From Actinomadura rubteroloni (GTDB taxonomy: Bacteria; Actinomycetota; Actinomycetes; Streptosporangiales; Streptosporangiaceae), in assembly GCF_002911665.1 (NCBI RefSeq), contig NZ_MTBP01000001.1, positions 806,001 to 870,000 of the forward strand: a stretch of 64,000 nt of DNA. The letters are read 5' to 3'. Below are positions 17,511 through 26,897 of the stretch, piece after piece; the first letter of the stretch is position 1; each line of letters opens with the position of its first letter. Under the pieces are notes generated by a model. The model made no database searches and was not told where the DNA came from. It worked only from the letters and a program-made list of their open reading frames with translations. The position numbers were made by a program, and so were the translations under genes.

Positions 17511-18824
17511 ATGGAAACCGCCCGGGGAAAGGTGATCCGGTCGTGGTCCGCGCAGGGCGGGGCGTCCGCACCGCGGATCGTCGGCGGGCACGGCTGCCAT
17601 TTCCAGGACGCCGAGGGACGAAGCTATCTGGACTTCTCGTCCCAGATGGTGAACGCCAACCTCGGACACAGTTGCGCGAGCGTGCAGGACGCCGTCCGGG
17701 AACAGGTCGGCGCCGGGGCGACCCTCGGCCGCCCGTGGGACCTCGCGGTCGTCCACGAACTCGCCGACCGCCTCGCCGAGGTGACCCCCGGCGACCTCAA
17801 CACGATGTTCTTCGCCGGCAGCGGCGCCGAGGCGAACGAGGCGGCCATCCGGCTCGCCCGCGCCCGCACCGGCCGCAGCAAGGTGATCGCCCGCTATCGG
17901 TCCTACCACGGGAGTTCGGCCGGGGCGCTGTCGGTGACCGGCGATCCGCGCCGCTGGCACGGGGAGCCGGGCGTCCCGGGCGTCGTGCGGATGCTCGACC
18001 CGTACACCTACCGCTGCCCGGCCGGGCACCCGTCGCCGTGCCCCGTCTGCTCGGGCGGCCCCCACCTGGAGGAACTGCTCCAGTACGAGGGCCCGGAGAA
18101 CGTGGCGGCGGTGATCGTGGAGCCCGTCACCGGGAGCAGCGGCGTCGTCGTCCCGCCCGACGGCTACCTGCGCTCCCTCCGCGAGACGTGCGACCGGCAC
18201 GGCATCATGCTGATCTTCGACGAGGTCATGACCGGGTTCGGCCGGACCGGCACCTGGTTCGCGTGCGACCGCTGGGACGTCGTCCCCGACATCCTCACCT
18301 GCGCGAAGGGCCTGACCGCCGGCTACGTCCCGCTCGCCGCGACGGCCGTCAGCGACCGCCTCACCGACTGGCTGGCCGATTCCGTCTTCCCCTACGGCCT
18401 GACGTACAGCGGCCACCCCGTCGCGTGCGCCGCCGCCGTCGCCGCCCTGGACGTCTACCGCCGCGACGGCCTGATCGAGCGGGCGGCGGCGCTGGGCCCG
18501 GTCATCGAGTCCCACCTGCGCCGGCTCGCCGACCGCCACCCCTCGATCGGCGACATCCGCGGCAGCGGCTGCTTCTGGGGCCTGGAACTCGTACGCGACC
18601 GAACCTCCCGCGAACCGCTCGTCCCGTTCAACCCCGACGCCACGGCGGCCGAGCCGATGCGCCGCTTCAGCGCCGCCGCCTTCGGCGCGGGCCTGTACGT
18701 CCTCACCAACGGAAACGTCGCCCTGATCGCCCCGCCCCTGATCATCAGCGACGCCGAACTGGAAGAAGGGATGGCCGTCCTCGACAAAGCCCTGTCCGTG
18801 GCCGACGAGTACACGACGCCCTGA
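17511..18824 (+). CDS. Class III PLP-dependent aminotransferase
   Basis: This 437-residue fold-type I transaminase has the PLP Schiff-base lysine Lys266 in LTCAKGLTAGYVPL, the IFDEVMTGFGRTG aspartate motif, and MFFAGSGAEANEAAI for phosphate binding. An insert with three Cys (CPAGHPSPCPVCSGG, ~164-178) is present, as in some taurine- or beta-alanine-pyruvate-type members, and could bind a metal. It transfers an amino group to a ketone or aldehyde. ATG 17511 has GGAGG nine bases upstream; the gene is the last of the operon, 31 bases after the AfsA-like gene. It might aminate the furan/butenolide-type intermediate or the polyketide (inference). Confidence 0.9.
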   Translation: METARGKVIRSWSAQGGASAPRIVGGHGCHFQDAEGRSYLDFSSQMVNANLGHSCASVQDAVREQVGAGATLGRPWDLAVVHELADRLAEVTPGDLNTMFFAGSGAEANEAAIRLARARTGRSKVIARYRSYHGSSAGALSVTGDPRRWHGEPGVPGVVRMLDPYTYRCPAGHPSPCPVCSGGPHLEELLQYEGPENVAAVIVEPVTGSSGVVVPPDGYLRSLRETCDRHGIMLIFDEVMTGFGRTGTWFACDRWDVVPDILTCAKGLTAGYVPLAATAVSDRLTDWLADSVFPYGLTYSGHPVACAAAVAALDVYRRDGLIERAAALGPVIESHLRRLADRHPSIGDIRGSGCFWGLELVRDRTSREPLVPFNPDATAAEPMRRFSAAAFGAGLYVLTNGNVALIAPPLIISDAELEEGMAVLDKALSVADEYTTP

Positions 18825-18833
18825 CCGCGCGGT

Positions 18834-19661
18834 TCAGTTCGGGCGGGTGAAGCGGTGTTGGAGGTCGGTGTGGGGGAGGGCGGTCGCGGCGAAGTCGAAG
18901 GTGCCGTGGTCGCGCATGGTGCGGGCGGCGGTCTCGACGGTGGCGAGGGCGGCGCGGGCCAGGCTGCCGCCGATGGTGATGCGGGCGACGCCCGCGTTGT
19001 CCAGTTCGGCCACTGTTCTGGCCTTGCCGGTGAGGCCGGCGACGATGTTCAGCGGGCCGGGGATACGGTCGGCTAGCGCGGCGATGGTCGGCAGGTCGTC
19101 GACGCCGGGGACGAAGACGCAGTCGGCGCCCGCGTCGAGGAAGCGCTCGGCGCGGCGCAGCGTTTCGGCGAACGGGTCGGAGATGCCGGCCAGGTAGGCG
19201 TCGGTGCGGGCGTTCAGGACGAAGGTGCCCTTTGGGGCGGTTCTGCGTGCGGCGGCGATGCGGTCGGCCGCCCGCGCGATGTCCATCAGGCCGGACGCGC
19301 CGGGCAGGACGTCTTCGAGGTTGACGCCGACGACGCCTAGCGCGATCACCTCGGCGACCGAATCGGCGACGTCCTCGGGCTCGGGGCCGTACCCGGATTC
19401 CAGGTCGGCCGTGACCGGGCGGCCGGTCGCGGCGACGATCTGGGCGATCCGCGCCATCATCGCGCCCCGGTCCAGCGCGCCGTCGGGGACGCCGTGGCTG
19501 AAGGCGATGCCGGCGCTCGTCGTCGCGAGAACGGGGAAGCCCGCCTGCTCCATGATCCGCGCCGACCCGCCGTCCCACACGTTCGGGATCACCAGCGGCA
19601 CGGGACCGTGGTGCAGGGCCAGGAACGCGGAAGCCTGCGCGCGGCGCAGCTCGTCGGTCAT
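18834..19661 (-). CDS. Isocitrate lyase/PEP mutase family protein
   Basis: This protein of about 275 residues has the ICL/PEPM TIM-barrel signatures IPNVWDGGSARIME, ATTSAGIAFSHG, VTADLESGYG and VNLEDV. The catalytic KKCGH motif of true isocitrate lyases and the EDKxxPK loop of PEP mutase are both absent, so it belongs to the large generic group of C-C bond lyase-like proteins (2-methylisocitrate lyase or oxaloacetate-decarboxylase-like) whose substrate is unassigned. ATG 19661 is chosen; GTG 19670 is possible. It converges on the aminotransferase gene (9-base gap) and lies directly behind a LysR gene on the same strand, so it is probably outside the biosynthetic operon. Confidence 0.82.
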   Translation of the reverse strand: MTDELRRAQASAFLALHHGPVPLVIPNVWDGGSARIMEQAGFPVLATTSAGIAFSHGVPDGALDRGAMMARIAQIVAATGRPVTADLESGYGPEPEDVADSVAEVIALGVVGVNLEDVLPGASGLMDIARAADRIAAARRTAPKGTFVLNARTDAYLAGISDPFAETLRRAERFLDAGADCVFVPGVDDLPTIAALADRIPGPLNIVAGLTGKARTVAELDNAGVARITIGGSLARAALATVETAARTMRDHGTFDFAATALPHTDLQHRFTRPN

Positions 19662-19671
19662 GCCCGTCACT

Positions 19672-20607
19672 CTAGGAGGACGACCCCGCGCGGACCACCG
19701 ACCGGGGGGCCTCCGGCGTCAGGCGCGCGACGAGTTCGTCGACGAACGTCTGGAGCAGCGGCGTGCGCGGGCCCTGGCGGGTGCCGAGGTACCAGGTGCG
19801 GGTCATCGGGACGGCGCCGATCTGGACGAGCGCCAGGTCGTGCGAGCCGGTGTAGGGCGCGGCGACCCAGTTGGGGAGGATCGTCGCGCCCTGCCCGGCG
19901 GCGACCATCTCGACGACCAGTTCGGTCACCACGGGCATCGTCGTGATGCGGGCCGGACGGGCGCGCGGCGGCAGGGGCAGCGGGATCGACGGGATCCGGG
20001 TCTGGTCGTAGGAGTCGTACAGGATCAGGTGGGCGTCGGTGAAGTCGCGCGCGGTGAGGTGGGAGCGCCCGGCCCAGGGGTGGTCGGCGGGGACGACGGC
20101 CACCATCTCGTCGTCGAAGAGGCGGGTCAGGCTGACCCGGTCCATCTCCGGATGCGGCTTGGTGATCAGCGCGACGTCGATGTGGTCGGTGAGCAGCGCG
20201 GGCACCGGCGCGTCGTCGGGGACGGACTCGACGCGGACCTCCGCCCGCGGGCACCGCTCGCGGAACGCGCGGATGACCGGAGGCAACCACTGCAACGTGG
20301 TGCTGCACTCGGCGGTGAAGCGGACGCGGCGGTCGCGTCCGTCCCGGATCTCCCGCACGTCGCGGGTCGCCGAGCGCAGTTCGTTCAGGACATGGTGGGC
20401 CGCGACGAGCATCCGCCGTCCGGCGGCGTTGGGGACGAGCCGGCGGCCGGCGCGGTCGAACAGCGGCATGCCGAGCCGGTCCTCCAGCCGGGTGAGCCGC
20501 TGGCTGAGCGCGGGCTGGCTGACGTACAGCCGTTCCGCCGCCGCCGTGAGCGAACCGGCGTCGGCGGTCGCGGCCAGCAGTTCGAGATCGCGCAGATCCA
20601 CGTCCAT
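19672..20607 (-). CDS. LysR-family transcriptional regulator
   Basis: This 311-residue protein has an N-terminal winged HTH (residues ~1-60, with LTAAAERLYVSQPALSQRLTRLEDRLG, the LysR recognition helix), followed by a periplasmic-binding-protein-like effector domain (RVRFTAECSTTLQWLPPVIRAFRERCP onwards). The gene is divergent from the SDR gene, with 103 bases between the two starts, the standard layout for a LysR protein controlling its neighbour and itself. It ends one base before the longest possible start of the ICL-like gene, so those two may be cotranscribed. Confidence 0.92.
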   Translation of the reverse strand: MDVDLRDLELLAATADAGSLTAAAERLYVSQPALSQRLTRLEDRLGMPLFDRAGRRLVPNAAGRRMLVAAHHVLNELRSATRDVREIRDGRDRRVRFTAECSTTLQWLPPVIRAFRERCPRAEVRVESVPDDAPVPALLTDHIDVALITKPHPEMDRVSLTRLFDDEMVAVVPADHPWAGRSHLTARDFTDAHLILYDSYDQTRIPSIPLPLPPRARPARITTMPVVTELVVEMVAAGQGATILPNWVAAPYTGSHDLALVQIGAVPMTRTWYLGTRQGPRTPLLQTFVDELVARLTPEAPRSVVRAGSSS

Positions 20608-20710
20608 AACGCCACCTTATTACAGGCTCCAAACTTCGACGTGGTGTTATCGGTCGTGCGGTCCTAGCTTCGCTGGTGTCGGAACAGACGAGAGCGAAGG
20701 ACTGGTCGAA
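20608..20710. promoter_or_regulatory. Divergent LysR/SDR promoter region
   Basis: This is the 103-base space between the LysR and SDR start codons. It is less GC-rich than the genes. Partly matched inverted arms, ATAACGCCACC (20608-20618) and GGTGTTAT (20642-20649), flank TTATTACAGG-rich sequence and could form a LysR operator. GAAGGAC precedes the SDR ATG. This was assigned by layout and visible symmetry only. Confidence 0.4.
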
Positions 20711-21448
20711 ATGGCGAAGAACAGCACCGTCATCGTGACGGGCGCGTCGAGCGGAATCGGGCTGGGCGTCGCGGCGGCGTTCCTGGCCCGGGGCGCCGAC
20801 GTCGTGATCAACGGACGGGACGCAGGCCGGCTCGCCAAGGCCGCCGCGCACCTCGGGCATGACGCGAACGTCGCGCAGGTGGCGGGCGACATCGGGGACG
20901 CGGCGACCGGCGCCGCGCTCGTCCGGACGGCCGTGGAGCGCTTCGGCGGCGTGGACGTCCTGGTCAACAACGCCGGCACGTTCGCGGCGAAGCCCTTCAC
21001 CGACGTGACGGAAGAGGAAGTGGACGGTTTCCTGACGGCCAACCTCAAGGGGACCTACCTGACCACCCAGGCCGTCGTGCGCCGGATGCGGGAGCAGGGG
21101 CGCGGCGGGAGCATCGTCAACGTCGGCACGGTGCTGGTCGACCACGCGGTCGCGGGCCTCACCGCGTCGGCACCGGTCATCAGCAAGGCCGGCGTGCACG
21201 CGCTCACCACGAGCCTCGCCGCCGAACTCGCGGCGGACGGGATCCGCGTCAACCTGGTGGCGCCGGGGATGATCCGAACGCCCCTGCACGCGGACTGGGA
21301 CGTCGACTCCTTCGGCGGTCTCGCCCTCCTGAACCGCGTCGGCGAGGTCGCCGAGGTCGCGGACGCGGTCGTCTACCTGGCGGGCGCCGAGTTCACCACC
21401 GGCCACGCCCTGCGCGTGGACGGCGGCCACGTGACCGGACGCGCGTGA
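20711..21448 (+). CDS. Short-chain dehydrogenase-like protein lacking the catalytic tyrosine
   Basis: This 245-residue Rossmann protein has the cofactor motif TGASSGIGLG, NNAG and the C-terminal IRVNLVAPGMIRTPL. The active-site YxxxK is present as PVISK: Lys159 is kept, but Pro155 stands where Tyr belongs. The usual catalytic Ser region reads NVGTVLVDH, with Thr in place of Ser. The codons are unambiguous, so this is not a frameshift. It may be a binding protein or an SDR with altered chemistry; the change could be typical of this LysR-paired subgroup. ATG 20711 lies 103 bases from the divergent LysR start, and the tautomerase gene follows after 17 bases. Confidence 0.85.
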   Translation: MAKNSTVIVTGASSGIGLGVAAAFLARGADVVINGRDAGRLAKAAAHLGHDANVAQVAGDIGDAATGAALVRTAVERFGGVDVLVNNAGTFAAKPFTDVTEEEVDGFLTANLKGTYLTTQAVVRRMREQGRGGSIVNVGTVLVDHAVAGLTASAPVISKAGVHALTTSLAAELAADGIRVNLVAPGMIRTPLHADWDVDSFGGLALLNRVGEVAEVADAVVYLAGAEFTTGHALRVDGGHVTGRA

Positions 21449-21465
21449 GAAGGGACTGAACCGCC

Positions 21466-21675
21466 ATGCCGTACGTGAACGTGAAAGTGACGCGAGAGGG
21501 CGTCACGGCCGACCAGAAGGCCGAGATCATCGCGGGCGTGACCGATCTGCTGGTGCGGGTGCTCGACAAGGACCCGGCCGCGACGTTCGTCGTCATCGAC
21601 GAGGTCGAGGTGGGGGACTGGGGAGTCGGCGGGCTGCCCGTCCACGAGTACCGCCGCCGGAAGCAGGCGACCTGA
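21466..21675 (+). CDS. 4-oxalocrotonate tautomerase family protein
   Basis: This 69-residue protein begins MPYVNVKVTREG. After Met removal the N-terminal Pro1 is the general base of the tautomerase superfamily. The length and the beta-alpha-beta pattern match 4-OT-like enzymes, which form hexamers and shift keto/enol or double-bond positions in small unsaturated acids. AAGGGA lies upstream of ATG 21466. It follows the SDR by 17 bases and is likely in the same LysR-controlled unit. It converges with jetD. Confidence 0.88.
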   Translation: MPYVNVKVTREGVTADQKAEIIAGVTDLLVRVLDKDPAATFVVIDEVEVGDWGVGGLPVHEYRRRKQAT

Positions 21676-21697
21676 CGGCGGCCGGGCAGGCTTGCGA

Positions 21698-22966
21698 TCA
21701 GGCGTTTCCCCGGTCGTCCGGCCGCCGCGCGGTGACCTCCCGCAGGCGCTGCGCAGCGTGGTCGAGGGGGACGGCCTCCTGCTCGATCCGGCGGAACGGG
21801 GTGGGGCCCGCGGTCGCGATGGTGTCGTAGGCCGTCGTCTCGGCCGCGGTGAGGTGCGGCAGGACGGCCGGGGACGGCTTGAGGGGGCGGCCGAACCTGT
21901 CGTGGTTCACGCCGTGCCGGGCGTAACGGTGCAGGTCGGCGGCGTCCATCAGGAGGGAGGTGACGGGTTTGGGCGGCGCGTCGTCGGGCGCGGGCTCGGC
22001 CAGCGCGGCGCGGAACCGGTCGAGGATCGCGTATCCGTCCGCGTCGATGTCGCCCCAGTAGACGACGTGGTCGGCGGCGCGGATCCAGGGCACGTTCGCG
22101 AGCAGGGCGGCGGCGGCCTTCCCGCCGCCCTCGACCACGATCGTGTCCGGCACGGGCGGAAACCAGAGCCGGGAGTCGCGGTTCTCGACCACGAGCACGA
22201 CGCGCGGCCGGTAGCCGACGTCGTGCGTGTCGCCGGTGGTCCAGGCGTCGTGCCGGCGGCGGCCCGACGCGAGGTGGCCCGGGTCGACGTAGGTCAGGTG
22301 CAGCACGGCGGGGCGGGCCCGGACCTCGGCGCGGACGTCGCGTCCTGCGGCGTCGCGCAGCAACGCGCCATGGGCGTCGAGCCACTTGGAGTGCATGCCG
22401 GGGACCGGGAGCCCGCGTGCGGTCCACGCGCCCGCGTCCGGGTGCCGGCGCAGCCAGGTCAGCGCGCTGACCAGCACGTCCGCGTCGTCGGCGCCCAGGC
22501 GGCAGGCGGCGCGCAGGACGGCCGGGGTGAGCACGGCTCCGGCGGACCTCAGCGCTGACGCGAGCGCGCGGGCGCGGACGATGTCGACCGCCGGAGATCC
22601 GGTCGCGGAGACGAGCGCGACGGCGGTGTCCAGATCCACGGCGAGCACGGCCGGGTAGTCGCCGGTCACGTTCTGGACGGACACCGGCCGACGGACGATC
22701 CCGACGCCGGGATGCCGGTCGGCGAACTCGCGCCAGCGCATGTGCCACTCGTGCCAGGCGGCGTGCCCGATCCGCGCCACCGCGCCGCCGCTCGCCACGC
22801 CGGGACGGAGCGGGACCGAGAACGTGACGGGGTCGCCGGCGAGGTCGGCGCACACGGCGTCCGCCCAGGTCCGGGCGACCTTGCGGCCGAGTTCGCCGAC
22901 CGCGTCGGCGGGGTCGATCAGCCGGGGGCCGGCGCGTCGGGAATCGCCACGATGGGTTTCGCCCAT
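21698..22966 (-). CDS. jetD: Wadjet protein JetD (DUF3322/DUF2220, Toprim-like nuclease)
   Basis: This protein has about 422 residues. The N-terminal half resembles DUF3322 (VPLRPGVASGG..., WREFADRHPGVGIVRR). The C-terminal DUF2220 is Toprim-like: VVLVVENRDSRLWFP supplies the first acidic position and YWGDIDADGYAIL the DxD pair that binds metal. JetD is the endonuclease that cleaves small closed circular DNA extruded by the JetABC SMC motor. ATG 22966 is used because translation from it starts the conserved region; the frame stays open further upstream inside jetC without similarity. Its first 49 bases overlap the end of jetC, the last gene before it in the operon, indicating translational coupling. 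Confidence 0.93.
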   Translation of the reverse strand: MGETHRGDSRRAGPRLIDPADAVGELGRKVARTWADAVCADLAGDPVTFSVPLRPGVASGGAVARIGHAAWHEWHMRWREFADRHPGVGIVRRPVSVQNVTGDYPAVLAVDLDTAVALVSATGSPAVDIVRARALASALRSAGAVLTPAVLRAACRLGADDADVLVSALTWLRRHPDAGAWTARGLPVPGMHSKWLDAHGALLRDAAGRDVRAEVRARPAVLHLTYVDPGHLASGRRRHDAWTTGDTHDVGYRPRVVLVVENRDSRLWFPPVPDTIVVEGGGKAAAALLANVPWIRAADHVVYWGDIDADGYAILDRFRAALAEPAPDDAPPKPVTSLLMDAADLHRYARHGVNHDRFGRPLKPSPAVLPHLTAAETTAYDTIATAGPTPFRRIEQEAVPLDHAAQRLREVTARRPDDRGNA

Positions 22967-25900
22967 GACCGCCCCTCGGGGTTCTTGAGGATCAGGTACT
23001 CCGCGTCCACATGGGGCTCGATCGCGCTGTGCTTGTCGTTCGGGGCGCCGATGACGAGCTGGAAGCCGAGCCCGCGCCACGCGCCGATGGCCCGTCCGGT
23101 GAAGTGCGCGTCCGCCTTGATCAGCGCCTCGTCGAGGAAGACGGGGGCGTAGCGGGGACGTTCGGCGCCCGCGTCGCCGAGCTGGTAGCGCAGCGCGGCG
23201 CCGACGATGAACGCGACCAGTTCCTGGGACTCGCCGCCGGACTTCTCGCCGATGTGGTCGTAGACCGCGACGTGCCGACCGTCGAGGTCGCGTTTCTCCG
23301 CGCTGATCCGGACGTGGTTGCGCACGTCGACCAGGTCGGCGAAGTCCGGCGCGGTGCGGCGGATGCGGTCGATCACCTTGGCCATGCGGTGGTAGGCGCG
23401 TTCGCGGTCGGCGTCGGTGGCCGCCTTGTCGATGACCGTGCGCACGTCGCGCAGTTCCTTGCGGAACCGGGCCCGCGCGGCGGAGTGGCTCTCCTGCGGG
23501 TCGATGCGCAGCCGGTGGCCGTCGTCGGCGAACGGCAGTCCGGCGAGGATGCGGTTGACGGGGTCGATCCGGTCGCGGATCTCCCGGACGGCGGCGGCGA
23601 GTTCGCTGTCCAGGCTGGTCAGGTCGTTGCCGGAGAGTTTGAGCAGGCTGTCGCGCCACTCGGTCTCCAACTCGTGCAGGCCGCTGGTCTCCAGGTCGGT
23701 GAGCAGGCGCTCGAAGTCGCGGTAGGACGCGTCCGGGTCGGTGCCGAGGTTCGGGTTCGGCCAGCGCTCGACGAACGTCGAGAACGTCTCCCGCAGCGCC
23801 GCCCGCGCGCGGCCGATCGCCTCCTGTGCGGACTTGCGGTCGTCGTTCATCCGCTCGACGCCGCGGCGGTGCGCGGCGTCGAACTCCGCCAGCGCGGTCG
23901 CCGGGTCAGCTCCCTGCGGGGCGGCCTCGAACAGGTCCGCCAGGTACTCCCGGTGCTCCCGGCCGACCTCGGCGCCGGTCGCGTCGAGCGCCCGCTGGGT
24001 GACGTCCACCTCGTCGACGATCGCCTCCCAGGCGCCGTCGAGTTCCGCCGCGTCCTTCTTCTGCCCGCCGACGCGCTCGGTCAGGTCGGTGACCTGCTGT
24101 TTGAGGTCTTCGGCCTCGCCTTGCAGCCGGTCGATCTCGGGGTTGCCCGCGCGGACGTCATCGATGATCCGCTGCCAGCGGTCCCGGTCGGCGCGGACCG
24201 CGTCCACGTCCACCTGGTCCCAGGACAGTTCGGTCACCGCCCGGTGGGCGGTGCGCCTCTCCTCGAACGAGTTGAGGTCCCGCTCGGCCTGCGCCGCCCG
24301 CGCGACGGCGTCGTCGTGGCGCTCCTCGGCGCGGCCGATCCGGGCGCCGAGGTCGGCGAGCAGCCGGGAGTTGGTGAACCCCAGCAGGTTGGCCCGGCCG
24401 TGGCCGCCGTGGGCGCCCCGGCCGCCCTGCGACGTCTGGCCGGTGATCGTGAGCGCGTTGGCGTACTGCGCCAGCAGCGCCGGCGTCTCGACGCAGACGA
24501 AGTCGAACTTGCGGACGAGTTCGCTCTTGAGCCACGCGGTGAACGGCGACGGCCGGTAGTCGAGCCGGCCGGGCAGCGTCTTGTCGTTCAGCCCGACCTC
24601 GTCGCGCATGCCGGTGCGGACGCCTTCGAAGTGGACGCGCCGGGCGACGGGCACCGCGTCGATCGCCGCGCGGAACGCGTTCAGCCGGCCGATGTCGATC
24701 AGCATCCGGGTGGCGAACCCGCCGAGCGCCAGGTTGAACGCCTCCCGCCACGGCTCGAACTCCGTGCGCACCTCGATCAGCTCGCCGACGAACGGCAGAT
24801 CGCCCGGTGTCAGCCCGGCGGCGTCGGCCAGCAGGTCGCGCGCGGCGTGCAGGTCGGTGGGGATGTTGCCCCGGCGGGACGTGACGGCGCGGTGCTCGGC
24901 GCGCAGCGCGGCGAGTTCGCGCTCGCTTTCCCTACATTCGGACGTGGCTTCGGCGAACGCGTTCTGGGCCTTCTTGCGGGCGTCGGCGTCGGCCAGCGCC
25001 CGGTGCGCCGCGCCGACCAGCGCGGCGAAGTCCTCGGCGGCCGACACGGCGGCGCCGAGGACGTCCAGCGCCCGGTCCAGCCGCTGCCGCGCGCGTTCGA
25101 CGTCGGCCAGCCGCTGCTCCGCGGCGCGGACCTCCCGGCGCGCGGTGTCGAGCCGGTCGCCGCCGGAGGCGCGCAGGGTCTCCAGGACCGCGTCCCGCCG
25201 GGACTCCGCCGCCTTGATCAGCGCGTCGGTCTCCCGCACGTCCTGCTCGGCCCGCCGGCGCCGCGCGGTCAGGTCCGCCTCGGCCGCGCGCAGCAGGTCG
25301 AGCCGGCGTTCGTGCCGCCACCGCGCCGCGGGGGAGCCGGGGTCGGTGAACGATCCGACGTCCTCGATCACGCGCAGCCGGGTCACCGCGCGGTCGATCG
25401 TGTCCCGGTGCTCGCGGCACGGCGCCAGTGCGCGCACCTGCCGGCGCGCGGTGATCATCCGCTCCCGGGTGCCGGACAGCTCGTCGAACTGCTGCACGAC
25501 CGCGTCCGCCGTGGCCAGGGTGGGCGGCTCCTCCAGCACCATCGTCTTGTAGAGCGCGTCGACGGTGGTGATCTGCTGGCCGGCCTGGATCCGGCCGAGC
25601 AGCCCGACCGCCTTGTGCCCGTCCCCGGCCGCGCCGATGCCGAGCGTCGTGTGCAGCCGCGCCGTGAAGTCCCGGTCGGTGCCGAAGCAGGTCAGCCCCG
25701 TGGCCTCGACGGCGGCGCGGGCGAGCCTGCCGCCCGCCGGGCCCTCCAGCTCGTGCAGGTCGTAGTCGTCGTCGCGGGTGGCGCGCACCGGGACGACGTC
25801 GTCGAGGCCGCGCGCGGACGCCGGCACGTACCAGGCGCGGAGCGCGGTGAACACCGCACCGCCCCGGTCGGCCCACGTCATCGCGATGGCCGACCAGGTG

Positions 25901-26265
25901 TCGCGGCCGTCCCCGCGCAGCACCCGCGACCTCGTCTCGCCGCCCGTCCGCGACTCGTCGAGCTTGCCGCGCGCGTAGGACAGGATGTTGCGCTGGTCCT
26001 TGCCGCGGGGCCGGCCGACCACCCCGCCGTTGGACGCTCCGTTGAACGGCGTGGTGTGCGGCATCAGCAACGCGATGTAGGAGTCCATCAACGTCGACTT
26101 GCCCGACCCGGAACCGCCGCTGAACAGCGTCGCGCCGGGAGCGAACCGGATGCGGTGGTACCCGTCGTAGCCGCCCCAGTTGACGAGCTGCAGATCCCGC
26201 GCCACCCACTGCTGCCCCCGCGACGCCGCCGGGATCAGTCCGAACAGCGTGTCGATCATGCTCAC
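22918..26265 (-). CDS. jetC: Wadjet protein JetC (SMC/MukB-like ATPase)
   Basis: This protein has about 1115 residues. The N-terminal ATPase half has Walker [10 protein letters not shown] with Lys56. Long charged coiled-coil stretches fill ~290-950 around a central hinge-like region. The C-terminal half has the ABC signature SGGESQ and Walker B VFLDEA near 1042-1047. It is the motor subunit of the condensin-like JetABC complex that extrudes DNA loops and recognises small plasmids. GTG 26265 overlaps the jetB stop as GTGA and has GGGGTC upstream; ATG 26259 is an alternative. Length and motif order are normal and nothing suggests truncation. Confidence 0.95.
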   Translation of the reverse strand: MSMIDTLFGLIPAASRGQQWVARDLQLVNWGGYDGYHRIRFAPGATLFSGGSGSGKSTLMDSYIALLMPHTTPFNGASNGGVVGRPRGKDQRNILSYARGKLDESRTGGETRSRVLRGDGRDTWSAIAMTWADRGGAVFTALRAWYVPASARGLDDVVPVRATRDDDYDLHELEGPAGGRLARAAVEATGLTCFGTDRDFTARLHTTLGIGAAGDGHKAVGLLGRIQAGQQITTVDALYKTMVLEEPPTLATADAVVQQFDELSGTRERMITARRQVRALAPCREHRDTIDRAVTRLRVIEDVGSFTDPGSPAARWRHERRLDLLRAAEADLTARRRRAEQDVRETDALIKAAESRRDAVLETLRASGGDRLDTARREVRAAEQRLADVERARQRLDRALDVLGAAVSAAEDFAALVGAAHRALADADARKKAQNAFAEATSECRESERELAALRAEHRAVTSRRGNIPTDLHAARDLLADAAGLTPGDLPFVGELIEVRTEFEPWREAFNLALGGFATRMLIDIGRLNAFRAAIDAVPVARRVHFEGVRTGMRDEVGLNDKTLPGRLDYRPSPFTAWLKSELVRKFDFVCVETPALLAQYANALTITGQTSQGGRGAHGGHGRANLLGFTNSRLLADLGARIGRAEERHDDAVARAAQAERDLNSFEERRTAHRAVTELSWDQVDVDAVRADRDRWQRIIDDVRAGNPEIDRLQGEAEDLKQQVTDLTERVGGQKKDAAELDGAWEAIVDEVDVTQRALDATGAEVGREHREYLADLFEAAPQGADPATALAEFDAAHRRGVERMNDDRKSAQEAIGRARAALRETFSTFVERWPNPNLGTDPDASYRDFERLLTDLETSGLHELETEWRDSLLKLSGNDLTSLDSELAAAVREIRDRIDPVNRILAGLPFADDGHRLRIDPQESHSAARARFRKELRDVRTVIDKAATDADRERAYHRMAKVIDRIRRTAPDFADLVDVRNHVRISAEKRDLDGRHVAVYDHIGEKSGGESQELVAFIVGAALRYQLGDAGAERPRYAPVFLDEALIKADAHFTGRAIGAWRGLGFQLVIGAPNDKHSAIEPHVDAEYLILKNPEGRSWAKPIVAIPDAPAPG

Positions 26266-26897
26266 GGCGCGACCCCGTTCTGTTCCCTCAGCCACTGCGC
26301 CAGTTCGGTGAGCTTCTCGGTGCTCAGCACGACCTCGACCAGCGGGGTGATCCGGTACCGGCCCGCGGACTCCTCCGCGAGCAGCCCCTCCTTGGCCAGC
26401 CGTTGCACCGCGTTGCGGATCTCGTGCTGGCTGCGCGCGAGGTTGTGGTCGTCGGGATCGAAATACGTCAGGACGGTCTGTTCCAGCTCTTCGATGTCGA
26501 CGCGCGCGGACGCCTCGCCGTTGCCGCGCTCCCGCTGGAAGACGGTCCGCAGGTGGACCAGCACCAGGGTCTCGGCCCGGCTGTAGGCGTCGTCCTTCAG
26601 CAGGATCGGGACGTCCAGCTCGTCCGAGCGCACCTGCTGCTTGTACGCGATGCCCCGATCGTGATCGACCACGAGCCGGACGAACAGGTCGTGCAGCCGC
26701 GACTCGATGATCTGCTGGTTCTCCAGCAGCGTGCGCCATTGCGCCGTGTTCTTCTCGGCCAGCAGGAACCTGCGCCGCAGCAGGCGCACCAGGACCCGGC
26801 GCACCTCCACGTCCAGCGCGCCGGTGTCGCCGGGGAACAGCCCGGCGGGGTCGTCCTCCATCGGGACCGGTTCGATGAAGCTGGCCGGTTCACTCAT
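26262..26897 (-). CDS. jetB: Wadjet protein JetB (DUF4194, MukE-like)
   Basis: This 211-residue protein begins with an acidic Pro-rich stretch and continues with winged-helix-type DUF4194 sequence ([45 protein letters not shown]). JetB is the KITE/MukE-like subunit that bridges the kleisin JetA and the JetC ATPase heads. Its ATG at 26897 overlaps the end of jetA by eight bases and its stop overlaps the jetC start, so all components are translationally coupled. Confidence 0.94.
   Translation of the reverse strand: MSEPASFIEPVPMEDDPAGLFPGDTGALDVEVRRVLVRLLRRRFLLAEKNTAQWRTLLENQQIIESRLHDLFVRLVVDHDRGIAYKQQVRSDELDVPILLKDDAYSRAETLVLVHLRTVFQRERGNGEASARVDIEELEQTVLTYFDPDDHNLARSQHEIRNAVQRLAKEGLLAEESAGRYRITPLVEVVLSTEKLTELAQWLREQNGVAP

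Noticed and set aside
18824..18840. Terminator between the aminotransferase and ICL-like genes
   Set aside because: Only nine bases separate the two stops and no hairpin is visible.
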